Positions 55,103 through 62,100 of a DNA stretch of 64,000 bases are shown here, piece by piece (position 1 is the first letter of the stretch; each line of letters opens with the position of its first letter). This stretch comes from Aestuariimicrobium soli. Its GTDB lineage: Bacteria > Actinomycetota > Actinomycetes > Propionibacteriales > Propionibacteriaceae. The DNA lies in contig NZ_JBPJSQ010000010.1 of the NCBI RefSeq assembly GCF_051192575.1, positions 1 to 64,000 of the forward strand. The letters are read 5' to 3'. The position numbers and the translations under genes were made by a program. Under the pieces are notes generated by a model. It was not told where the DNA came from, did not search any database, and saw only the letters and a list, made by a program, of their open reading frames with translations.

Positions 55103-56455
55103 ATGGCAGCCTCCCAGTCACCGCCCATGACCCCCTCGGATGCGGCCACCCGCACGGCCGACGCCGAGGTGGTCGACATCTGCCGCGACCTGATCACCTA
55201 CGACACCACCAACTTCGGGGCGGGGGAGTCGAAGGGCGAACGCGAGTGCGCCGAGCGGGTCGCTGAGTACCTCGACGAGGTGGGCATCACCTCGGAACTG
55301 ATCGAGACCGAACCCCGCCGCACCACCCTGGTGGCCCACTGGGAGCCCGAGGGCGTCGACACCTCGATCCCGCCGCTGCTGATCCACTGCCACACCGACG
55401 TGGTGCCGGCGATGGCGGCCGACTGGTCGGTCGACCCGTTCGCGGCCGAGGTGCGCGACGACATGCTCTGGGGGCGCGGTGCGGTCGACATGAAGGACTT
55501 CGACGCCATGCTGCTCTCGGTGGTGCGCTCCCGCGTCCGTGAGGGCCGCGCCCCCCGTCGTCCGATCAGGATGGTCTTCTTCGCCGACGAGGAGGCGGGC
55601 GGCGAACTCGGCTCGCACACCCTGGCGCGCACCCGCCCGGAGTTGTTCAACGACTGCAGCGACGCCATCTCGGAAGTCGGCGGCTTCTCGCTCACCGTGC
55701 GCGACGACCTGCGGCTGTACCTCGTGCAGACCGCGGAGAAGGGGTTGATCTGGCTCAAGTTGATCGCCGAGGGCACCGCCGGTCACGGCTCGATGCGTCA
55801 CCACGACAACGCGGTCACCGAGTTGGCCGGGGCGATCCACCGCATCGGCACGCACACCTGGCCCGACCGCCTGCACCCGGCGCAGAAGGCGTTCCTGGCC
55901 GAGATCGAGGACGCGTTCGGCATCGAGGTCGACAACGACAACGTCGAGCAGACCCTCGAGCGGCTCGGCTCCATCGCCCGCATGATCGGGGCCACCATGC
56001 ACAACACGGTGAACCCGACCATGGTCGATGCGGGCTACAAGGCCAACGTGATTCCCGGACGAGCCGAGGCCCAACTCGACGGCCGCTTCATCCCCGGCTT
56101 CGAGGACGAGCTCATCGAGACGGTCAAGCAACTGGCCGGCCCGAAGATTCAGGTCGAGGCCACGGTGCGCCGCCGCGCCGTCGAGACCGAGTTCGCGGGT
56201 GGGCTGGTCGATGCCATGCAGTGGAGCCTCAGCCAGGAGGATCCGCACGCGAAGGCCGTGCCGTACCTGCTCAGCGCGGGCACCGACGCCAAGGGGTTCG
56301 AGGGCATGGACATCAACTGCTTCGGCTTCGCCCCGCTGCGGCTTCCACCCGACCTCGACTTCACCGCCCTCTTCCACGGGGTGGACGAGCGGGTGCCGCT
56401 GGAGTCACTGAAGTTCGGCGCGCGCGTGCTCGACCACTTCCTGGATCGGGCCTGA
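55103..56455 (+). CDS. M20 family metallopeptidase/deacylase
   Basis: A 450-aa zinc hydrolase (M20/ArgE/DapE type). Metal ligands: H and D in LIHCHTDVVPA, D in WGRGAVDMKDFDAM, the catalytic EE pair in FFADEEAGGELGSHT, D in ISEVGG-flanking sequence, and H in FHGVDERVP near the end. The dimerisation domain sits in the middle (GTAGHGSMRHHDN). Start uncertain between 55094 and 55103; 55103 chosen because CAGGAT lies 7 nt upstream. Substrate unknown. Confidence 0.88.
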   Translation: MAASQSPPMTPSDAATRTADAEVVDICRDLITYDTTNFGAGESKGERECAERVAEYLDEVGITSELIETEPRRTTLVAHWEPEGVDTSIPPLLIHCHTDVVPAMAADWSVDPFAAEVRDDMLWGRGAVDMKDFDAMLLSVVRSRVREGRAPRRPIRMVFFADEEAGGELGSHTLARTRPELFNDCSDAISEVGGFSLTVRDDLRLYLVQTAEKGLIWLKLIAEGTAGHGSMRHHDNAVTELAGAIHRIGTHTWPDRLHPAQKAFLAEIEDAFGIEVDNDNVEQTLERLGSIARMIGATMHNTVNPTMVDAGYKANVIPGRAEAQLDGRFIPGFEDELIETVKQLAGPKIQVEATVRRRAVETEFAGGLVDAMQWSLSQEDPHAKAVPYLLSAGTDAKGFEGMDINCFGFAPLRLPPDLDFTALFHGVDERVPLESLKFGARVLDHFLDRA

Positions 56456-56458
56456 GGC

Positions 56459-57430
56459 TCAGGCGCGACCCACGTTCGGGCCACCGGAGACGTCGTCCAG
56501 CGCCCTGGTGATCTCGGCCGGCAGGTTCACGCCGACGACCGCCAACAGTTCCGCCAACTGGGCGGGCGTGCGCGGGCCGATCAGTGCCGACGCCACCCCG
56601 GGGGCATCCCTGGTCCAGAGCAGCGCCACCTGGGCCGGGGTCAGCTCCAGGCCCTCGGCGGCCAGCGCGACGGCATCGGTGATGGCGCGTGGTTTCGGTT
56701 CCAGGTACGGCTCGACGAACCAGGAGAAGTGTTCGAGGGCACCGCGGCTGTCGCGGGGGGTGCCGGTGCGGTACTTGCCGGTCAGCACACCGCGCCCGAC
56801 CGCCGACCAGGCCAACACCCCCAGCCCGAGCGCCTGGGCGGCGGGCACCACCTCGACCTCGGCGCGCCTGGCCAGCAGCGAGTACTCGACCTGCGCCGAG
56901 ACGACCTGCGCTCGTCCGGGAACCGCGCGCTGCCAGGTGGCCGCCTGCGCGGTCTGCCAGCCCACGAAGTTGGAGACGCCCACGTAGCGGGTCATGCCCT
57001 GGCTGACGGCGTGGTCGAGGGCCGCCAGCGTCTCGTCCAGGGGGGCATCGCCCCAGGCGTGCACCTGCCACAGGTCGACGTGGTCGGTGTGCAGTCGCCG
57101 CAGCGACTCCGCGAGATCGTTCAGCATGGCCCGGCGCGAGGTGTCGACCACCCTGCGCCCGTCGTGCAATCCGAATCCCGCCTTCGTGGCGATCACGAGA
57201 TCGTCGCGGCGGAGGTCGGTGTGGATCGCCTTGCCGATGATCTTCTCGGCCACGCCCTGACCGTAGGCGGGTGCGGTGTCGACCAACGTGCCGCCGCCGG
57301 CCACGAACTCGCGCAGCAGCATGCGGGCCACCTCGGGACTGGTGTCGCGACCCCAGGTCATCGTGCCCAGTCCCAGGGCCGACACCTTCAGTCCCGATGC
57401 GCCGACGTGGCGTTCCTGCATGCCCTTCAC
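56459..57430 (-). CDS. Aldo/keto reductase
   Basis: A 323-aa TIM-barrel oxidoreductase. VSALGLGTMTWG, VDTAPAYGQGVAEKIIG (catalytic D and Y), IATKAGFG and DLWQVHAWG (the catalytic-site H) are present; the C-terminus binds NADPH (SALIGPRTPAQLAELL). GTG at 57430 chosen because minus-strand TAGGGT lies 7 nt before it; ATG at 57421 is three codons further in. Substrate unknown. Confidence 0.88.
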   Translation of the reverse strand: MKGMQERHVGASGLKVSALGLGTMTWGRDTSPEVARMLLREFVAGGGTLVDTAPAYGQGVAEKIIGKAIHTDLRRDDLVIATKAGFGLHDGRRVVDTSRRAMLNDLAESLRRLHTDHVDLWQVHAWGDAPLDETLAALDHAVSQGMTRYVGVSNFVGWQTAQAATWQRAVPGRAQVVSAQVEYSLLARRAEVEVVPAAQALGLGVLAWSAVGRGVLTGKYRTGTPRDSRGALEHFSWFVEPYLEPKPRAITDAVALAAEGLELTPAQVALLWTRDAPGVASALIGPRTPAQLAELLAVVGVNLPAEITRALDDVSGGPNVGRA

Positions 57431-57437
57431 TCCCGAC

Positions 57438-57443
57438 ACCCTA
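57438..57443 (-). promoter_or_regulatory. -10 element of the aldo/keto reductase gene, leaderless type
   Basis: TAGGGT on the minus strand ends 7 nt before the GTG at 57430. Confidence 0.45.
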
Positions 57444-57499
57444 GCCATGCCGGGCCCGAGAAGGTCTGCCACACCCCCACTGCGTCACGGCCAGACCCC

Positions 57500-57997
57500 T
57501 CACTTCCACAGCAGGCGCAACAGGGTCAGTTCCACGCCGTTCACGACCTCGGTGCGCATCAGTCCGTCCCACCTGGCCCCTTCGCGTTGGTAGAACCGGA
57601 TGCCGTCGGTGTTCTCGTTGAGTACCCACACCACCAGCGGACGACGCGACTCCCGCAGCACCTGGGTCAGCAGCGCGGCCCCGACCCCCGCCCGCCGGTG
57701 GTCGGGATGCACCCACAGGTCCCACACCTCGTCGGCCCCAACCTTTCCGGACAGGTCGGGGTCGGCGGTCGGCCCGCAGCTGATGAACCCGCGCAGCATC
57801 CCGGCCTCGTCGTCCACCAGCACCCGGGTGGCTCGTCCGGGCTGCAGCTGCGACGTCCACCGGGCCAAACACGCGTCGGACGACTCGGGCGTCTCGGCGA
57901 GCACCCGGTCGTCGACGAGGCCGCGGTAGGCCTCCCAGCCCAGCCGGTGCAGTTCGGCGATCTGGGGGGCGTCGGCGACGACGGCGGCACGCAGCAT
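57500..57997 (-). CDS. GNAT-family N-acetyltransferase
   Basis: A 165-aa protein with the acetyl-CoA motif VWDLWVHPDHRRAGVGAALL (R-x-x-G-x-G/A) and a later WVLNENTDGIRFYQREGA, a classic motif B. ATG at 57997 fits the domain start (LRAAVVADAPQIAELHRLGW). Starts are only 18 bp from the divergent phosphatase gene. Substrate unknown. Confidence 0.88.
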   Translation of the reverse strand: MLRAAVVADAPQIAELHRLGWEAYRGLVDDRVLAETPESSDACLARWTSQLQPGRATRVLVDDEAGMLRGFISCGPTADPDLSGKVGADEVWDLWVHPDHRRAGVGAALLTQVLRESRRPLVVWVLNENTDGIRFYQREGARWDGLMRTEVVNGVELTLLRLLWK

Positions 57998-58000
57998 GCG

Positions 58001-58009
58001 ACTAGTCTC
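58001..58009. promoter_or_regulatory. Overlapping divergent -10 elements in an 18-bp gap
   Basis: Plus-strand TAGTCT (58003-58008) is 7 nt before the phosphatase ATG. Minus-strand GAGACT (58004-58009) is 6 nt before the acetyltransferase ATG. Both come from the near-palindrome GACTAGTC (58001-58007 plus the preceding base). Confidence 0.45.
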
Positions 58010-58015
58010 GCCGAC

Positions 58016-58774
58016 ATGAGCACCCTGGTTCTGATCCGTCACGGCCGCAGCACCTCCAATGCGGCCGGCACCCTGGCCGGTCGCACCCCCGGCATCGTCC
58101 TCGACGACGTCGGGCGACAGCAGGCCGAGACTCTGGGTGACCGCCTGGCGGGTGTGCAGCCCGCGGCCGTCGTGTGTTCACCGCTCGAGCGGTGCCAGCA
58201 GACGATCAGGATCGCGCTCGACCGGGCCGGGATCGACACCGAGGTCACCACGGACGACCGCGTGCAGGAGACCGACTACGGGCAGTGGTCGGGCCGTCCG
58301 CTGAAGGAACTGGCCACCGAACCCGGCTGGGCCACGGTGCAGACGTCGCCGAGCACCGCCGAGTTTCCCGGCGGCGAGCGCATGTTGGCGGTGCGCGAGC
58401 GCATGGTCGAGACGGTGCTCGACTGGAACGCACGCCTGCCCGCGGAGGCCGTCTGGCTGCTGGTCAGCCATGGCGACCCGATCAACGGGCTGCTGACCTG
58501 GGCGTTGGGCATGGACTACGACCGGGTGCAGTCGCTGATGGTCGACCCGGCCTCCACGTCGGTGGTCCACCTGCCGCCGCCGGATGCCACCGAGGAACGG
58601 GGCATCGTGCGGGTGGCGTGCGTCAACGGGGTGGCCGGGCCGTTGAGAGCGTTCGTGCGTCCGCCGACGGCCGCGGGCGGGCAGGTCGGGGGCGGAACCG
58701 GGGCCACCGGGGAGGCTGACCAACCCGCGGGCGGCGACGCCGAGGTGGAGCCATCTTCTAGGGTGAGGCCATGA
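58016..58774 (+). CDS. Histidine phosphatase family protein
   Basis: A 252-aa phosphoglycerate-mutase-like phosphatase. The phosphohistidine motif LIRHGRSTSNAAG is at residues 6-18, with ETDYGQWSGR, the FPGGERM segment and VSHGDPIN supplying the second histidine. A Gly/Glu-rich tail of about 30 residues follows. It opens an operon with DUF3090 (ATGA overlap) and the SCO1664-family gene; this trio is conserved in actinobacteria, often near mshC. Confidence 0.9.
   Translation: MSTLVLIRHGRSTSNAAGTLAGRTPGIVLDDVGRQQAETLGDRLAGVQPAAVVCSPLERCQQTIRIALDRAGIDTEVTTDDRVQETDYGQWSGRPLKELATEPGWATVQTSPSTAEFPGGERMLAVRERMVETVLDWNARLPAEAVWLLVSHGDPINGLLTWALGMDYDRVQSLMVDPASTSVVHLPPPDATEERGIVRVACVNGVAGPLRAFVRPPTAAGGQVGGGTGATGEADQPAGGDAEVEPSSRVRP
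58759..58764 (+). promoter_or_regulatory. -10 element before DUF3090, leaderless type
   Basis: TAGGGT ends 6 nt before the ATG at 58771, inside the end of the phosphatase gene. Confidence 0.45.
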
Positions 58775-59319
58775 GCAGGGCGATCCACAGCTTCCACGAT
58801 CCCGACCGCTTCGTCTCGGGCACCATCGGTCAGCCGGGCCAGCGCGCCTTCTACCTGCAGGTGCGCGAGGGCAACCGCATCGTCAGCGTCGGGCTCGAGA
58901 AGGAGCAGGTGCAGGTGTTGGCCGAGCACCTGGAGCGCATCATGGACGAGCTCGAGAAACTGCTGGACGATGCCACCGTCGTGGTGGCCCCGCACGTCGA
59001 CGTGGCCGACGACCTCGAACCCCTCGACCAGCCCCTCGATGAGGAGTTCCGCGTCGGTTCGATGGCCCTTGCCTGGGATTCCGGCCGCGGGAAGATCGCC
59101 ATCGAGTTGTTCAGCATCGACGACGAGGGGGAGGAGTCGGGCGATTCGGTCGACCTGCGCCTGACCACCGCCGAGGCACGCCAGTTCGTGGCCCGGTCGC
59201 GGGCGCTCGTCGAGTCGGGACGACCGGCCTGCCCGTTCTGCCTGCAGCCGATCAACCCCGACGGACACATCTGCCCGCGCGCCAACGGCTACCGACGGCC
59301 CCTCTTCGCCCGTGACTGA
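58771..59319 (+). CDS. DUF3090 protein
   Basis: A 182-aa protein of a conserved actinobacterial family of unknown function. FVSGTIGQPGQRAFYLQVRE and VGLEKEQVQVLAEHLERI are near the N-terminus; the C-terminus has a zinc-ribbon-like CPFCLQPI ... GHICPRANGY. It is coupled to the phosphatase by ATGA and overlaps the next gene by 8 bp. Confidence 0.9.
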   Translation: MSRAIHSFHDPDRFVSGTIGQPGQRAFYLQVREGNRIVSVGLEKEQVQVLAEHLERIMDELEKLLDDATVVVAPHVDVADDLEPLDQPLDEEFRVGSMALAWDSGRGKIAIELFSIDDEGEESGDSVDLRLTTAEARQFVARSRALVESGRPACPFCLQPINPDGHICPRANGYRRPLFARD

Positions 59320-60205
59320 CCCTGAGAAGAGTTCGCCCGAGGGGAGCGGGCCTGAGGAGACCGGTACCGAGGAGTCCGGCCCCGAGGAAACCGGCCCCGA
59401 GGAGTTCGATCTCACCCAACCACCCGGGGCCACCCCCGAACTGGCGACACCGCCGGTGGGCCAGCTCGAGATCGTCGGCCGGCTCGTCCGCGCATCGAAT
59501 GCGACCTTCCTGGTGGCGGACGAATCCGGCCGCCGCTGGGTCTACAAGCCGCTGCGCGGGGAGGCCCCGCTGCACGACTTCCCGACGGGAACCTTGGGGC
59601 AACGAGAGATCGCTGCGCACGACCTCTCCCGAGCCGCCGGCTTCGACTGCGTGCCCTTCACCTGCCGGGCGGAGGGTCCGTTCGGTGTCGGCTCGGTGCA
59701 GCACTGGGTCGACGACGCGGTCGATGACCTGGCCGCCCTGGTGCTCGTCGACGAGGTGCCCGACGACTGGTTCGGCATGGTCGTGGGCGCCGACGAGCAG
59801 GACCGCGACATCGCCCTGGTGCACGCGAATCACGCGCTGTTGCGTCGGCTGGCCCTGTTCGACGTGGTCACCAACAACGCCGACCGCAAGGGTGGTCATG
59901 TGCTGCACCGCCGGGCGGCGGACGGGGTGACCGAGGCCGTCTTCGGCGCCGACCACGGGCTCACCTTCAACGCCGACCCGAAGCTGCGCACGATTCTGTG
60001 GGGGTGGGCCGGGGAGCCGTTCAGCCCAGCCGAGGTGAGCCTGCTGCGGCGCACGTTGGAGGTGGCCGACGAGGCCCTGTCGCCGTGGCTGACCGACGCC
60101 GAGCTCGATGCCACGCATGAGCGGGTGACCGCCGCTCTGGCGGCCGGCACCTTCCCCGAGCAGCCGGACGAGGGCTGGCGCACCATTCCGTGGCCGCCCA
60201 TCTGA
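59312..60205 (+). CDS. SCO1664-family PI3/4-kinase-like protein
   Basis: A 297-aa protein. The first 45 residues are an acidic repeat (PEETG/EESG units). The kinase-like core has FLVADESGRRWVYKPLRGE (nucleotide-binding Lys), LGQREIAAHDLSRAAGFDCV, VVTNNADRKGGHVL (catalytic-loop NADRKGGH) and FGADHGLTFN (metal Asp). The GTG start overlaps DUF3090. Its target is unknown; conserved linkage with DUF3090 and mshC suggests a shared process. Confidence 0.85.
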   Translation: MTDPEKSSPEGSGPEETGTEESGPEETGPEEFDLTQPPGATPELATPPVGQLEIVGRLVRASNATFLVADESGRRWVYKPLRGEAPLHDFPTGTLGQREIAAHDLSRAAGFDCVPFTCRAEGPFGVGSVQHWVDDAVDDLAALVLVDEVPDDWFGMVVGADEQDRDIALVHANHALLRRLALFDVVTNNADRKGGHVLHRRAADGVTEAVFGADHGLTFNADPKLRTILWGWAGEPFSPAEVSLLRRTLEVADEALSPWLTDAELDATHERVTAALAAGTFPEQPDEGWRTIPWPPI

Positions 60206-60268
60206 GATGGCCCGATCCCACGAGTGCGATTCCCCGACTCCTTCCAGCCCGAACCGGCGTCGAACGCA

Positions 60269-60335
60269 AACTTCTACACCGTGGCTCGGGTGATCCCTGT
60301 TTTCGCGGGGTCACCCGAGCCACGGTGTAGAAGTT
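60269..60335. repeat. 67-bp palindromic element, family C
   Basis: Perfect 25-bp arms (AACTTCTACACCGTGGCTCG ... and complement), extendable to 29 bp with one mismatch, around a 9-nt loop. It lies between convergent genes, so it may act as a terminator, though there is no T-tract. Confidence 0.88.
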
Positions 60336-60341
60336 GGTGAC

Positions 60342-61193
60342 TCACCAGGCGGCGGCCACCGCCTGGGCGAACCAGTCCTGCGGGTCTTCGTCGAGTCCCT
60401 TGCGGTTGAACCAGTCGCACAGGTTGGTGCAGTCGCGCAGCAGCCACTCGTTGGCCTGCGGGTGGATCACCAACTCGACCGCCTGGGGCACGTCGATGAC
60501 CCACAGTCGGCCGTCGTGCACCAGCGTGTTGTAGGGCGACAGGTCACCGTGCACCCAGCCGAGTGAGGCGAACCCCACGACCACCGCTCGGGCCTGCGCG
60601 GCCAGGTCGACCAGTTCCTCGCGGGTGGGCGAGACCTGCACCAATCGCGGTGCCGCCTGCCCCTCGTCCGGGTCGCCGATGAACTCCATCAACAGCTCGG
60701 TGCCGTACACCTGCACCGGGTAGGGCACCGGCAGGCCGGCCAGCCAGAACCGCGAGAGCAGCCCGAACTCGCGCACCGCCCACTCGGCGACGGCCACCTG
60801 CCGGCCGAGGTCGGTGCCCTTGCGCTTGGCGCGGGTCTCGCGCGTCTCCCGCTGGCGGATTCCCGCCAGATAGGTGTCGAACCCGACGAAGGAACGGTGG
60901 TCGTGGGCGCGGTAGCGCTTGGCCACCAGGAGCGACCATTCGCCGACAGCCCCGGTGCGTTCCTCCGGAATGAGGGCACGCTCGAGCAGGTGGGCATCGG
61001 CCTCCTTGCCGGTCTTGAGCACGCCGAGATCGGTGTCGCGGGCGGCCTCGTGTTGCACCACCCAGTCGGGAATCGGGTCGGGGCCCTGGGTGACGTCGCG
61101 ATCGGGCCAGGTCGACCAGCGTTCACCGTCGTTCAGGTCGGTGTCGCCGAAGGTGAGATCGACTGATGACCAGTCGAAGGAAGAAGCATTCAC
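60342..61193 (-). CDS. RIO1-family protein kinase
   Basis: A 283-aa bacterial RIO kinase. LKTGKEADAHLLERA carries the phosphate-binding STGKEA-type loop, VAKRYRAHDHRSF the catalytic Lys, HGDLSPYNTLVHDG the catalytic loop and VIDVPQAVELV the metal-binding Asp. GTG at 61193 is chosen because CAGGAG is well spaced upstream; a longer in-frame extension is Arg-rich noise. Substrate unknown. Confidence 0.9.
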   Translation of the reverse strand: MNASSFDWSSVDLTFGDTDLNDGERWSTWPDRDVTQGPDPIPDWVVQHEAARDTDLGVLKTGKEADAHLLERALIPEERTGAVGEWSLLVAKRYRAHDHRSFVGFDTYLAGIRQRETRETRAKRKGTDLGRQVAVAEWAVREFGLLSRFWLAGLPVPYPVQVYGTELLMEFIGDPDEGQAAPRLVQVSPTREELVDLAAQARAVVVGFASLGWVHGDLSPYNTLVHDGRLWVIDVPQAVELVIHPQANEWLLRDCTNLCDWFNRKGLDEDPQDWFAQAVAAAW

Positions 61194-61231
61194 AGCGTGA
61201 ACTCCTGGAAAGGGGTCCGGAGGGCTGTGAT

Positions 61232-61288
61232 TCAGGCAGCGCCTCCGAGGACGAATACGTGATGGGCATGCAGCCGTGCATGGGCCAT
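61232..61288 (-). CDS. 18-residue upstream ORF of the RIO kinase gene
   Basis: MAHARLHAHHVFVLGGAA, a mini-ORF preceded by a textbook AAGGAGG 6 nt before its ATG. It lies between the mapped promoter-like sequence and the kinase, stopping 38 nt before the kinase GTG. Four of 18 residues are His. A leader peptide controlling translation or transcription downstream is inferred. Confidence 0.5.
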   Translation of the reverse strand: MAHARLHAHHVFVLGGAA

Positions 61289-61337
61289 GGCGTCCTCCTT
61301 CCAGCGGGCGCGCCCCTCGTGGGCGGGCGTGGGCGAC

Positions 61338-61367
61338 AGCGTAGGCACTCGTCCGCCGGATTGTCAC
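61338..61367 (-). promoter_or_regulatory. Promoter for the mini-ORF and RIO kinase
   Basis: On the minus strand GTGACA (61362-61367), an 18-bp spacer and TACGCT (61338-61343); the mini-ORF starts about 45 nt downstream of the inferred start site. Confidence 0.5.
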
Positions 61368-61405
61368 GCGAATAACGGCGAACGAGGGCGTGACAGAGTC
61401 GGCCC

Positions 61406-62095
61406 ATGACCACAAGGCCCATGACCCCACGGCCCATGACCCCAGGCCCCGTGCCCGACCCGCCGCCCGCCGTCGCCCTGGTCGGCCCGCACGTCACCCT
61501 CGAACCACTGGGCCCCGACTCCTCGTCCGAGGTGATGGACGAACTGGTGGCCGCCATCGGCCGACCCGAGACGTTCGCCGCGGGCTGGGGAGGCGGCCCG
61601 GCCGCCTGGACCGACGATCCCGCGGCGCTGGCCGCCCTGCTCGCCGGCTATCTGCCCGGGCTGCGGTCGTCCGGACTGACCTACCTGGTCAGGTGGGACG
61701 GCAGGTGCGTCGGCACCACCTCGGTGGGCGAGTTCGAACCGGCCAAAGAGCGCTGCCACCTCGGCTGGACGGCCTACGCACCGCAGGCGTGGGGGACCGT
61801 CGTGAACCCCGAGGCCAAGCTGCTGCTGCTCGGCCACCTGTTCGATCACGGCTGGGGGCGGGTGCGCATCCAGGCCGACTCGATCAACGAACGCTCCCGC
61901 CGCGCCATCGCCGGCATCGGTGCCACCTTCGAGGGCATCACCCGACGCGACCAGCGGCGCGCCGACGGCAGTTGGCGCGACGCCGCCGTGTTCTCGGTGA
62001 TCGTGGACGAGTGGCCCGCTGTTCGCTCCCGGCTGAGGGCACGCGTGGATGGCTGGACCGGGCCGTCTCCGCACGGGGGGCCGTCGCTAGGCTGA
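61406..62095 (+). CDS. GNAT-family N-acetyltransferase, RimJ/RimL-like
   Basis: A 229-aa protein. VGPHVTLEPLGPDSSSEVM opens a RimJ/L-type GNAT domain; CHLGWTAYAPQAWGTVVNPE and VRIQADSINERSRRAIAGIG match acceptor and acetyl-CoA segments of that subfamily. The first 15 residues come from three 15-bp repeats, each with its own ATG (61406, 61421, 61436), so the true start is ambiguous. Target unknown. It ends 5 bp before the mshC start. Confidence 0.82.
   Translation: MTTRPMTPRPMTPGPVPDPPPAVALVGPHVTLEPLGPDSSSEVMDELVAAIGRPETFAAGWGGGPAAWTDDPAALAALLAGYLPGLRSSGLTYLVRWDGRCVGTTSVGEFEPAKERCHLGWTAYAPQAWGTVVNPEAKLLLLGHLFDHGWGRVRIQADSINERSRRAIAGIGATFEGITRRDQRRADGSWRDAAVFSVIVDEWPAVRSRLRARVDGWTGPSPHGGPSLG
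62088..62093 (+). promoter_or_regulatory. -10 element of mshC, leaderless type
   Basis: TAGGCT ends 7 nt before the ATG at 62101. Confidence 0.5.
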
Positions 62096-62100
62096 GGGCC

